Below are positions 8,132 to 16,059 of a stretch of 61,140 nt of DNA, in pieces. Source of the stretch: SIG603 sp964370635 (GTDB lineage Bacteria > Bacillota > Clostridia > Oscillospirales > Acutalibacteraceae); contig CAYJJU010000014.1 of NCBI GenBank assembly GCA_964370635.1, positions 1 through 61,140 on the forward strand, in the 5' to 3' direction. The stretch's first letter is position 1. Every line of letters starts with the position of its first letter. Both the position numbers and the translations under genes were made by a program. The notes beneath the pieces were generated by a model that was not told the origin of the DNA, did no database searches, and saw only the letters and a program-made list of their open reading frames with translations.

Positions 8132-8326
8132 ATGGACGTAGATTTAATTTTTAGAATAGCCGCTATAGGCATTATTGTGGCAATACTTAATCAGCTTTTA
8201 ATACGCTCAGGCAGGGAAGAACAGGCAATGATGACAACGCTTGCAGGGCTTATTGTGGTGCTTATGATAATAGTGACACAAATTAGCGACTTGTTTGACA
8301 CTATAATATCGGTATTTAATTTATGA
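8132..8326 (+). CDS. spoIIIAC: Stage III sporulation protein AC
   Basis: A 64-residue protein of two membrane helices joined by a short charged loop (RSGREEQA), the normal size and shape of SpoIIIAC. Together with SpoIIIAD and AE it is thought to form the membrane part of the feeding-tube channel. An AAAGG site precedes the ATG, and the stop overlaps the spoIIIAD start as ATGA. Confidence 0.93.
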   Translation: MDVDLIFRIAAIGIIVAILNQLLIRSGREEQAMMTTLAGLIVVLMIIVTQISDLFDTIISVFNL

Positions 8327-8700
8327 ATATTTACGCTGTATTGGTACTTGCGATTATCAGTGCGATAATAGGCACATTTATTAAAAAGAAAAATGCAGAG
8401 TTTGCGCTAGTTTTTAGCCTATGTGCCACGGTTTATATCATGTTTTTACTGCTGACCCCTCTTTTTGATTTGCTTGAGAATATAAATGCCTTGGGTATAG
8501 ACGAAGAATTTATCGGTGTCCCTATAAAAGTGGCAGGCATTAATATTTTGGGAAGCATTGCAAAATCTGTCTGTGATGATGCAGGCGAAAAAAGCCTTTC
8601 AAACGGCACGTCTATAGCTGTAAAGGTGTTTAGCATGGTGGTGGCTCTTCCGCTTTTTGAAACCCTGCTTGAGCAAGTTAGAGCGGTGCTTAGCCTATGA
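8323..8700 (+). CDS. spoIIIAD: Stage III sporulation protein AD
   Basis: A 125-residue multi-pass membrane protein with hydrophobic segments near 3-17, 27-48 and the C-terminus, and a polar middle (AGEKSLSNGT). Size and position between AC and AE identify it as SpoIIIAD. It overlaps both neighbours by 4 bp (ATGA), typical of translational coupling. Confidence 0.92.
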   Translation: MNIYAVLVLAIISAIIGTFIKKKNAEFALVFSLCATVYIMFLLLTPLFDLLENINALGIDEEFIGVPIKVAGINILGSIAKSVCDDAGEKSLSNGTSIAVKVFSMVVALPLFETLLEQVRAVLSL

Positions 8701-9779
8701 GAAAAATATTCATTTTTATCATTGTTTTTTCCTTGATAGGCCTATGCTCTCAAAAAGTTTACTGTGAAAGCATAGAAGAGTTTACTGAAGAAAGCTTAGA
8801 GGAGCTTGAAGACGGACTTCGTGGGGAAGATTTAGACAGGCTTTACGATTTAGGTGTTGAAGACGCAGAGGACATAAGTGGATTTAGTTTTGAAAATTTG
8901 TTTTATGTGATGGGCGAGGTCTTAAGGGATGCGTACATACAGCCACTTCATATACTTGCGCTAAGTGTTGCGATAATTGCAATTACCGGCTTTTTTAAGG
9001 ACGAAAACGAGAAACTCTGTCAAATCTCTGCGGCGGTGTCGATTAGCATACTGATAGTCCCGAATATTGTAAACTTAATCTCAAACACTCACATGCTAAG
9101 CCATGTTGTCGGCAGCTTTTTAATAGCCTCCATACCTGTGTATGTTACGCTTTTAATAGCCTCGGGCAACACGGCGGTAGGAAGCAGTTACGGTGCATTA
9201 TCAATTTTTGGGGCAAATGCCTTGGTTCAACTTACAAACATATTGTTTATTCCGTCACTTTCGGCACTTTTAGGAATATCGCTGTCCTCTAGTTTTTCTC
9301 ATCTAAGCATTAAAAGCGTGTGTGAGTCAGTTTACAAGATAATTAAATGGTTTATGATTTTTTGCGTCACCGTTTTTTCAGGGCTTATATCGGTACAAGC
9401 TGCGGTCATGGGTGCTACCGATGTCGCAACGACTAAAACTGTGAAATTCATTGCAAGCTCTGCAATACCCGTGGTGGGCGCCGCCTTTGGCGACGGCGTT
9501 GCCGCAGTGCAAAACAGCATAAAGGTGCTAAAATCAGGTGCGGGGGCCTTTGGCATGCTTGCATCAATATCAATTTTTATAGCACCTGTTATAGAGATTT
9601 TACTCTGGATTTTTGTGACTCAGGCTATACTGATAGTGGCGGATTTTTTTAAAATGAAAAATGTTTTGGATTTTTTAAGCGCCGTTCAAACAGTAATTAA
9701 GCTTGTGCTGTCAATAAATCTATCAATTTGTATTATTTCTATAGTAATTTCAGCCATAACTTTGTTTTCGGGAGCATAA
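8697..9779 (+). CDS. spoIIIAE: Stage III sporulation protein AE
   Basis: A 360-residue polytopic membrane protein. An N-terminal signal-like helix (about 3-20) ends near YCES, an acidic stretch of about 40 residues follows, and then several membrane helices. This layout is characteristic of SpoIIIAE, the largest membrane component of the SpoIIIA complex. The length is slightly under that of the Bacillus protein, in the usual clostridial range. It is coupled to spoIIIAD by ATGA. Confidence 0.92.
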   Translation: MRKIFIFIIVFSLIGLCSQKVYCESIEEFTEESLEELEDGLRGEDLDRLYDLGVEDAEDISGFSFENLFYVMGEVLRDAYIQPLHILALSVAIIAITGFFKDENEKLCQISAAVSISILIVPNIVNLISNTHMLSHVVGSFLIASIPVYVTLLIASGNTAVGSSYGALSIFGANALVQLTNILFIPSLSALLGISLSSSFSHLSIKSVCESVYKIIKWFMIFCVTVFSGLISVQAAVMGATDVATTKTVKFIASSAIPVVGAAFGDGVAAVQNSIKVLKSGAGAFGMLASISIFIAPVIEILLWIFVTQAILIVADFFKMKNVLDFLSAVQTVIKLVLSINLSICIISIVISAITLFSGA

Positions 9780-9785
9780 ATATAT

Positions 9786-10247
9786 ATGGAAGAAATAAAC
9801 AACATCATACTAACGGCGACCATAACTTTAATGTCGGGCGAAATTCTTTACTACATTACGCCCAAAAGTAAAATAAATGATTATATCTATGCGCTATTAT
9901 ACACAGTGCTCATATTTTCCGCAGTATTTAGCTTTGAGTTTGAAGAGATTAAATTTGATTTTGGCGAGGATAGTAAATATAAAGAGGAAATTGATGAGTT
10001 TATAAATGAAATGTACTTACTAAGCGGAGAAGAAGAGCTAAAAAAAGTAATAAGTGAAGCACTTAGCATAGTAAACATTGAATGTGTAGGAGTAGACGCA
10101 ATACTTAGTATAAATGAAAATGACGAAATTGCAGTCGAAAAAATGGAGGTGAAAATAAAATATAATTTTGATGTTACAAGGGCTAAAATAATTATAGATG
10201 AGATTTTTAAAGGCCTCATACCCTTTGAAATATCGGGAGAGTTATAA
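9786..10247 (+). CDS. spoIIIAF: Stage III sporulation protein AF
   Basis: A 153-residue protein with two hydrophobic segments near the N-terminus (about 7-22 and 34-50) and a soluble alpha/beta domain that should lie in the intermembrane space. This is the SpoIIIAF arrangement; the domain resembles ring-building motifs of secretion systems. The stop codon directly touches the spoIIIAG start. Confidence 0.88.
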   Translation: MEEINNIILTATITLMSGEILYYITPKSKINDYIYALLYTVLIFSAVFSFEFEEIKFDFGEDSKYKEEIDEFINEMYLLSGEEELKKVISEALSIVNIECVGVDAILSINENDEIAVEKMEVKIKYNFDVTRAKIIIDEIFKGLIPFEISGEL

Positions 10248-10781
10248 ATGGATAAATTAACTAAGTTTTTTGCCGAAAAAAATAGAATGAGAATAGCCAT
10301 GATAGTTGGTGTTGTGGGGATTTTTATAATTGTGCTTTCACAGTATATAAATTTTGAAAAAGAAGAAATAACTGAGCCTTTAGAGAATATATATGTAGAT
10401 ATAGAAAAGGAGCTTGAAGAAAAAATAGCGGACATTGTTTTTGCAATTACAGGCGAAACAAACCCTGTGGTGATGCTTACGTTAAAAGGAAGCACAAGTT
10501 ATGTTTACGCAACACAGGACAAAGAAAGCAACACACAAAACAGCGGTGAGCAAAGTAATACAACGGAGGTGGAGAGCGAGATAACTTATATAATTACCGA
10601 AGACGAAAACGGAAATGAAAGCGCAGTTTTACTAAGTGAGGTTTATCCTGAAGTAAAAGGCGTGGTAGTGGTCACGAAATATGCTCAAAACATGGTGATA
10701 AAAGAGAGCATAATGCATGCAGTCATGACGGCACTTAACATTTCATCAAATGAAGTATGTGTTGTCGAAAAATATACATAG
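10248..10781 (+). CDS. spoIIIAG: Stage III sporulation protein AG
   Basis: A 177-residue protein with one N-terminal membrane helix (about 17-34) and a soluble domain facing the intermembrane space. SpoIIIAG of Bacillus forms a large ring like those of type III secretion systems. A Gln/Asn/Ser-rich insertion near residues 85-105 precedes the conserved C-terminal part (EVYPEVKGVVVV). It starts immediately after spoIIIAF. Confidence 0.92.
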   Translation: MDKLTKFFAEKNRMRIAMIVGVVGIFIIVLSQYINFEKEEITEPLENIYVDIEKELEEKIADIVFAITGETNPVVMLTLKGSTSYVYATQDKESNTQNSGEQSNTTEVESEITYIITEDENGNESAVLLSEVYPEVKGVVVVTKYAQNMVIKESIMHAVMTALNISSNEVCVVEKYT

Positions 10782-10797
10782 AAAGAGGTACTTAAAA

Positions 10798-11388
10798 ATG
10801 AAATTTGCAAAAAGGCAGGTAATACTTGGAGCTTTAATTTTAGCACTGGGAGCGGCGGTTTACTTAAACTGGCAATTCACACAGCCGAGTGCAGTAGCAG
10901 AGCAAACTGCAGGCGACACAGTGGAAATTAATACAGAGTCCCAAATAAAAGACGAAGATTTAGGAATAGCGCAACTTGTAAACAACTCATATTTAGAAAC
11001 TGTGCAGGACGAAGTCTTAGCACCGACTGAAGACACCCAAACCCCTGTATCAAACGCAATAAGCGAGGCAAGGATTACAAGACAGACGGCAAGAGATGAG
11101 GCTATATCCATGCTTGAAGATGTCTTAGAAGACGTCAATGCGGACGAAGAAGCTAAGAAAACGGCGATAGACGAGTCGGCAAAAATCGCACAGGTAATGC
11201 TTCAAGAGTCCACGGCAGAGAATTTATTAAAGGCAAAAGGCATTGAAGAAGCAGTGGTGTTTGTAAGTGGAAATTCCTGCAATGTAGTAGTAGACAAAGT
11301 GGGTGAAAACGCACTTATAATTCAAGATATAATAACTACTCAAACCGGCATAGCCGCAGAAAATATTAAACTGTTAGAAGTTGAATAA
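10798..11388 (+). CDS. spoIIIAH: Stage III sporulation protein AH
   Basis: A 196-residue membrane protein with an N-terminal anchor (about 7-25), a flexible acidic linker and a C-terminal YscJ/FliF-like ring domain from about residue 100. In Bacillus this domain binds SpoIIQ of the forespore and connects the two membranes. I start it at the ATG at 10798 behind AAAGAGG; the longer frame upstream overlaps spoIIIAG. It is the last gene of the operon; no clear terminator follows. Confidence 0.92.
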   Translation: MKFAKRQVILGALILALGAAVYLNWQFTQPSAVAEQTAGDTVEINTESQIKDEDLGIAQLVNNSYLETVQDEVLAPTEDTQTPVSNAISEARITRQTARDEAISMLEDVLEDVNADEEAKKTAIDESAKIAQVMLQESTAENLLKAKGIEEAVVFVSGNSCNVVVDKVGENALIIQDIITTQTGIAAENIKLLEVE

Positions 11389-11414
11389 AAATTAATAATT
11401 TAGATGCTTTAAGC

Positions 11415-11443
11415 TTGCGAAGTAATACAAAATATGATATAAT
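11415..11443 (+). promoter_or_regulatory. Sigma-A-type promoter upstream of nusB
   Basis: TTGCGA (11415-11420), 17 bp, then a perfect TATAAT (11438-11443). It lies in the gap after spoIIIAH and would separate the house-keeping nusB operon from sporulation control. Confidence 0.7.
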
Positions 11444-11486
11444 TTTTATACGTATAGATAGTATGTATAAAAAGGTGAAGCTTGAA

Positions 11487-11543
11487 ATGTTTATAATGAT
11501 TTTAAACGAACCTTGTTTTATGGGTTCGTTTATTTTTTTATGA
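11487..11543 (+). CDS. Possible 18-residue leader peptide before nusB
   Basis: The ORF MFIMILNEPCFMGSFIFL has a good ribosome site (AAAGGTG, 9 bp spacing) just downstream of the promoter. Its second half lies over the intrinsic terminator at 11504-11540 and its stop is only 22 bp before the nusB start. Such an overlap could let ribosome movement affect the terminator. No homologue is known to me; it may be a chance ORF. Confidence 0.35.
   Translation: MFIMILNEPCFMGSFIFL
11504..11540 (+). terminator. Terminator or attenuator in the nusB leader
   Basis: The stem AAACGAACC (11504-11512) pairs perfectly with GGTTCGTTT (11523-11531) and a T-rich run follows. It lies between the promoter and nusB, so it can only act as an attenuator of the operon or as a stop for readthrough from spoIIIAH. 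Confidence 0.7.
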
Positions 11544-11565
11544 TGAATAGGAATGGAGTATTAGT

Positions 11566-12009
11566 ATGAATAGAAGAAAAGCCAGAGAGCTTGCATTTAT
11601 TTGTCTGTTTGAACAGGCTGTAATCGATGAAGAGATGAGAGAGATTATCCAAAATGCCAAGGATTTAAGAGAGGCGGATTTTGATGATTTTTCCGAAAGT
11701 CTTGCGATAGGCGCATCGGACAATAGAGAATTTATAGACGAAAAAATTAAGGAAAATATAAGGGGTTGGGCATTTAACAGGATTACAAAGACAGCCCTTG
11801 CCGTTTTAAGACTTGCAGTTTATGAGATGATAATAGATAAAAAAACACCTGTAAGCATTTGCATAAACGAAGCAGTAGAGATTGCAAAGACTTATGGCAT
11901 AGAAAAAGACCCTGCGTATATAAATGGCGTCTTATCATCAATTTCAAAGAAAATTTCAGGCGATACACAAGACGATGAAAGCCAAGACGGTGAAAGTCAA
12001 AGTGAGTGA
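11566..12009 (+). CDS. nusB: Transcription antitermination factor NusB
   Basis: A 147-residue all-helical protein. The N-terminal RRKARELAFICLFE and the C-terminal VSICINEAVEIAKTYG segment with YINGVL are NusB hallmarks. NusB binds boxA RNA with S10 (NusE) and supports antitermination in rRNA transcription. The C-terminal tail is polar (DDESQDGESQSE) and extends past the fold. GGAG lies 7 bp before the ATG. It heads an operon reaching at least to 17034. Confidence 0.93.
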   Translation: MNRRKARELAFICLFEQAVIDEEMREIIQNAKDLREADFDDFSESLAIGASDNREFIDEKIKENIRGWAFNRITKTALAVLRLAVYEMIIDKKTPVSICINEAVEIAKTYGIEKDPAYINGVLSSISKKISGDTQDDESQDGESQSE

Positions 12010-12952
12010 ATATACGGTTTTAGGCATTGACACAAGCAATTATACAAGTTCTGCCGCAGTTTATTTTAAGGATGACATCATTCAGTCGAAAAAGCTTTTG
12101 CCGGTAAAAGACGGGCAAGTGGGACTGCGACAAAGCGATGCGGTGTTTTTTCACACAAAACAACTTGCAGAGGTTTTAAATCCACTGCTTTTAGAGTATA
12201 AGGCAATAGACGTCATAGCCGTGGCGGATAAACCCAGAAGCATAGAGGGTTCATACATGCCGTGCTTTTTGGTGGGTGAGAATACAGGAGAAATCTTAAG
12301 CGCTGCCTTGGGTGTGCCGCTTTTTAAATTTTCTCATCAAGAAGGACATATAGCGGCAGCGCTCTTTTCGTGCAAAAAAACAGAGCTTTTGTCAAATAAG
12401 TTTATAGCGCTTCATTTATCGGGCGGAACAAGTGAAATTTTACTTGTCGAAAATAAAGGAGAGCCTTTGCCCGAAATTAAGATAATAGGAAACACGCTAG
12501 ACCTAAACGCAGGACAGGCAATAGACAGGACGGCTGTCAAAATGGGACTGCCTTTTCCGGGTGGAAGATATATAGACGAGCTTGCGCTTAAGTTTTCTAA
12601 GAAAATAAATACCAAAACCAGCACAAAAGGCATAGACTTTTCGCTTTCAGGGATTGAGAACAAATGCAGTAAAATGATAGAAGAAAATGTAGATAAAGAG
12701 GAGATAAGCGCAATGTGCCTGTCTTTAATCTTAAATAATATAGAAAAATGCCTTTTGGAGGCGGTTAAACTTTATGGAGATTTGCCGATAATATTCTCAG
12801 GTGGCGTGTCTTCAAGTGCTTTTATAAGGAAAAATATTTCAAAAAATTTCGACAGTTATTTTGCAAGTCCGCAGTTTTCGGCCGATAATGCGGCTGGCAT
12901 AGCTTATCTTGGTAGGAGGGTGAAAAATGAGGGTGTCCGTTTTAAATGTTAG
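12002..12952 (+). CDS. TsaD/Kae1-like paralogue (ASKHA fold)
   Basis: A protein of about 316 residues related to TsaD/Kae1. It begins VLGIDTSNYTSSAAVY and keeps the HQEGHIAA metal-binding pattern (HxxxH), a phosphate loop (HLSGGTSEI) and a C-terminal FSGGVSSSAF. Its N-terminal region (LLPVKDGQVGLRQSDAVFFH) differs from canonical TsaD, which makes the t6A tRNA modification, so it is more likely the second paralogue seen in Firmicutes, whose role I do not know. The GTG at 12002 is chosen because it overlaps the nusB stop and follows GGTGA; an in-frame ATG at 11975 is the alternative. Confidence 0.75.
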   Translation: MSEYTVLGIDTSNYTSSAAVYFKDDIIQSKKLLPVKDGQVGLRQSDAVFFHTKQLAEVLNPLLLEYKAIDVIAVADKPRSIEGSYMPCFLVGENTGEILSAALGVPLFKFSHQEGHIAAALFSCKKTELLSNKFIALHLSGGTSEILLVENKGEPLPEIKIIGNTLDLNAGQAIDRTAVKMGLPFPGGRYIDELALKFSKKINTKTSTKGIDFSLSGIENKCSKMIEENVDKEEISAMCLSLILNNIEKCLLEAVKLYGDLPIIFSGGVSSSAFIRKNISKNFDSYFASPQFSADNAAGIAYLGRRVKNEGVRFKC

Positions 12953-14141
12953 TCAAATCAATGCATATATAAAATCGCTTATAGACGGCGAAGAAGTCTT
13001 AAACGGCCTTTTTATTTGTGGAGAAATATCTAATTTTAATCATCACTATAAATCGGGACATATGTATTTTTCGCTAAAAGACGAGAAATCGCTTATAAAT
13101 GCAGTCATGTTTTCGGGGGATGTTAAAAGGCTTAAGTTTAATTTAAAAGATGGAATGAAAGTCATTATAAGAGGCAGAATATCGGTCTATGAGGCGGCAG
13201 GTAGATATCAATTATATGCCGAAGATATACAGCCCGACGGCCTGGGCGCATTAAATTTAGCCTTTGAACAGCTTAAGGAAAAACTTGAAAAAGAGGGGCT
13301 TTTTGCCGAAGTTTATAAAAAGCCTATACCTAAATTCCCAAATAAAATAGCGGTGATAACATCGCCTACAGGTGCAGCAGTTCAAGATATACTCAATATT
13401 TTAAAAAGGCGATGGCCTGTGGCAGATGTGAAAATTTATCCCGTGTCCGTTCAAGGTGAGCTTGCCGTAAGTTCTCTTACAGAGGCTTTGCACAAGGTAA
13501 GTGAGACAAAAGAGGCAGATGTGGTTATTATAGGACGTGGTGGCGGATCTATCGAGGATTTGTGGGCCTTTAACAACGAAACACTTGCAAGGCTTATCTA
13601 TTCTTGCCCAATACCCGTGATATCGGCAGTAGGACATGAAACGGATTTTACAATCTGTGACTTTGTTGCCGATTTAAGGGCACCCACACCCAGTGCGGCG
13701 GCAGAAATTGCGACACCTGATATAAACGAGGTCAAGGCAAAGGTGGACAATCTTTACAGGTTTATGTATCAAAGAATTAAGAGAAATCTTGAAAATAAGA
13801 GCATGAAGCTTGATTTTATCAGCACCTCAAAGGCGTTTAAGAGCATGAATAATATGTTTAGCCTAAAGCAGGCAAGGCTTGATATGCTTAAGACAGCCCT
13901 TGAAAAGGCCGTGCATAATAATCTTCAAAATAAATTTGCAAGGCTTAGCAGTGCAAGCGATAAATTAGACGCATTAAGTCCTTTAAAGGTGCTTTCAAGA
14001 GGCTATGCAGTGCTTTTTAAAGACGGTAAGAAAGTAAGCGATTATGAAGATTTTAATGTAGGCGACAGTTTGGACATTACGACACATAGTGCAAAAATAA
14101 AGGTCTTGGTAGAAGAAAAGGAGGCTTATAATGGCAAATAA
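12927..14141 (+). CDS. xseA: Exodeoxyribonuclease VII large subunit
   Basis: A 404-residue protein. The N-terminal OB domain (GEISNFNHHYKSGHMYFSLKD) is followed by the nuclease domain with GRGGGSIEDLW at 203-213 and GHETD at 236-240, then a long coiled coil and a C-terminal RGYAVLF segment. With XseB it degrades single-stranded DNA from both ends. AGGAGG precedes the ATG, which overlaps the TsaD-like gene by 26 bp. Confidence 0.96.
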   Translation: MRVSVLNVSQINAYIKSLIDGEEVLNGLFICGEISNFNHHYKSGHMYFSLKDEKSLINAVMFSGDVKRLKFNLKDGMKVIIRGRISVYEAAGRYQLYAEDIQPDGLGALNLAFEQLKEKLEKEGLFAEVYKKPIPKFPNKIAVITSPTGAAVQDILNILKRRWPVADVKIYPVSVQGELAVSSLTEALHKVSETKEADVVIIGRGGGSIEDLWAFNNETLARLIYSCPIPVISAVGHETDFTICDFVADLRAPTPSAAAEIATPDINEVKAKVDNLYRFMYQRIKRNLENKSMKLDFISTSKAFKSMNNMFSLKQARLDMLKTALEKAVHNNLQNKFARLSSASDKLDALSPLKVLSRGYAVLFKDGKKVSDYEDFNVGDSLDITTHSAKIKVLVEEKEAYNGK

Positions 14142-14337
14142 ATTTGATTTTGAAAAATCACTTGACAGACTCGAGGAAATTGTTAAAAAAATTGAGGGTG
14201 ACATTTCTATTGACGAAGCACTCGAACTTTTTAGCGAGGGAGCAGGACTTTCTGCAAAATGTTATGAAACGTTAAAAAATGCTCAGTCACAGGTTGAGCT
14301 TGTGGATAAAAAACTATTAAGCGATAATGAGGAGTAA
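14131..14337 (+). CDS. xseB: Exodeoxyribonuclease VII small subunit
   Basis: A 68-residue helical hairpin with the family sequence FEKSLDRLEEIVKKIE and the later LFSEGAGLSAKC. Several XseB copies bind the coiled coil of XseA. It overlaps the end of xseA by 11 bp, consistent with coupled synthesis of the two subunits. Confidence 0.95.
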   Translation: MANKFDFEKSLDRLEEIVKKIEGDISIDEALELFSEGAGLSAKCYETLKNAQSQVELVDKKLLSDNEE

Positions 14338-14341
14338 ATAA

Positions 14342-15199
14342 GTGGAATTGATTGAAAAAAGTTTAATGGGATATTTTGATTTGTCGGAATATAAATACTG
14401 TGAGACCTTATGGGAGTCTTTGACTTACAGCATAAAAGCCGGCGGAAAACGCATAAGGCCACTTCTTGTGCTTGAATTTGCAAAGCTTTGTGGCGCAGAC
14501 GAAGACACTGCAATAGATTTTGCCTGCGCAGTAGAGATTATACACACCTATTCTTTAATACACGACGACCTGCCTTGCATGGATAACGACGATTTAAGAA
14601 GAGGAAAACCCACAAACCACAAGGTTTTCGGTGAGGACATTGCGCTACTTTCAGGAGATGCGCTTCTTACCAAGGCTTTTGAAACAATAATGAGTAAGAA
14701 TGTGATAGATAAGGTGGGTGCCGATACGGCAGTAAAATGTGCTGGGGTTTTGTCAAAATATGCAGGTGAAATGGTTAAAGGGCAGTGCATAGACCTAAAA
14801 ACGCAGGGCGAAAACAGGGGTATCGAGGTTTTAAAGGCGATGTATATGGGAAAAACCGTCGCCCTTATAAAGGCATCTTGCCTTATGGGTGCGCTGTGCG
14901 CTAAAGCTTCTGACGATGAGCTTGAGTGGGCTGAAAGTTACGCCGAAAATCTAGGCCTTGCCTTTCAAATCAGGGACGACATGCTCGACATCATAGGCGA
15001 CAGCAAGATAATGGGTAAAAATACGGGAAATGATTTAGAAAACGAGAAATGCAACTTTATGAGCGTGTTAGGCCTTAAAGAGTGCGAAACTCTAGTTGAA
15101 AAATATTCAAAACAGGCGGTAAAGGAGCTTGAAAAATTCAGTGGCAACACAGAAAATTTAGAAAAGCTTACTATTTCTCTTATAGACAGAATAAAATGA
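14342..15199 (+). CDS. ispA: Polyprenyl synthetase (farnesyl diphosphate synthase type)
   Basis: A 285-residue trans-prenyltransferase. The first Asp-rich motif is DDLPCMDNDD at 75-84 and the second DDMLD at 212-216; GGKRIRP near 34-40 binds the pyrophosphate of IPP. Length and motif spacing fit a short-chain synthase making farnesyl or geranylgeranyl diphosphate. The GTG start follows AGGAG with 7 bp spacing. It lies 4 bp after xseB and overlaps the next gene by 4 bp. Confidence 0.93.
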   Translation: MELIEKSLMGYFDLSEYKYCETLWESLTYSIKAGGKRIRPLLVLEFAKLCGADEDTAIDFACAVEIIHTYSLIHDDLPCMDNDDLRRGKPTNHKVFGEDIALLSGDALLTKAFETIMSKNVIDKVGADTAVKCAGVLSKYAGEMVKGQCIDLKTQGENRGIEVLKAMYMGKTVALIKASCLMGALCAKASDDELEWAESYAENLGLAFQIRDDMLDIIGDSKIMGKNTGNDLENEKCNFMSVLGLKECETLVEKYSKQAVKELEKFSGNTENLEKLTISLIDRIK

Positions 15200-16056
15200 A
15201 GAATACAGTTAATTTTAAAATAGAAAAACAGCACTCGGGCAAATCGGTAAATGCTTATTTAAGGCATAATGTGAAACTTTCGGCACGTGCTGTAAAAAAA
15301 CTTAAGAATAAAAGGCTTGGAATTTTGGTAAATGGAGTGCATGCAAGGGTGGTGGATACGGTAAACGCCGGAGACCTGCTTTCGCTTGACTTTGAAGAAG
15401 AAGAGAATGTGCAGTATGAAAACCAAGAGAATTTAGTTGACATAATTTTTGAAGACGAAAATTTGCTCATAGTAAATAAACCGCCGTATATGGCCATGTA
15501 TCCCATGGGAAAGCACACTCACGGCACGCTCATACAAAGTGTAAAACTTCCAAAAGGTGGGTTTAAACCGATTTACAGGCTAGACATGAACACAAGCGGG
15601 CTTGTGGTGCTTGCAAAAAACTCGTATGTAATTGCAGGTCTTAGCATAGAAAAGACTTATACCGCAATTTGCGAGGGTGTTACAAAGGAAAGCGGCGAGA
15701 TTGACAGCCCGATTAGCCTTTGTGAGGACAGCATTATAATTCGCAGAACCGGCGTTGGAAAGCATGCGTTTACAAGCTATGAAAAACTAGCCGATGACGG
15801 AAGATATTCTCTGCTTAAGGTGAAAATTAAAACAGGGAGAACGCATCAAATTAGGGTGCATATGCAAAGTATAGGGCATCCGCTTTGTGGTGATGACTTA
15901 TATAAAGGGGGACTTGATATAATAAGCAGGCAGGCTTTGCACTGCGGAGAGCTTGCTATAAAGTCAAGTTTATGGGAAAATGAAAAAATAATAAGAGTAA
16001 AAGCGCCTGATGATATGTATGAGGCATTTAAAAATTTATTTGAAAGAGGGGAATGA
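15196..16056 (+). CDS. RluD-like 23S rRNA pseudouridine synthase
   Basis: A 286-residue protein with an N-terminal S4-type RNA-binding domain (SVNAYLRHNVKLSARAVKKL) and the RluA/RluD catalytic motif YRLDMNTSGL with Asp130. The His common before RLD is Tyr here. The C-terminal GRTHQIRVHM completes the family signature. It should isomerise uridines in rRNA or tRNA; which sites is unclear. It overlaps the prenyl synthase gene as ATGA. Confidence 0.88.
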   Translation: MKNTVNFKIEKQHSGKSVNAYLRHNVKLSARAVKKLKNKRLGILVNGVHARVVDTVNAGDLLSLDFEEEENVQYENQENLVDIIFEDENLLIVNKPPYMAMYPMGKHTHGTLIQSVKLPKGGFKPIYRLDMNTSGLVVLAKNSYVIAGLSIEKTYTAICEGVTKESGEIDSPISLCEDSIIIRRTGVGKHAFTSYEKLADDGRYSLLKVKIKTGRTHQIRVHMQSIGHPLCGDDLYKGGLDIISRQALHCGELAIKSSLWENEKIIRVKAPDDMYEAFKNLFERGE

Positions 16057-16059
16057 AAC

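Noticed and set aside
11444..11566. T-box or other tRNA-sensing riboswitch upstream of nusB
   Set aside because: The leader is too short for a T-box, and the conserved T-box sequence is absent. Only a terminator and a short ORF are seen.
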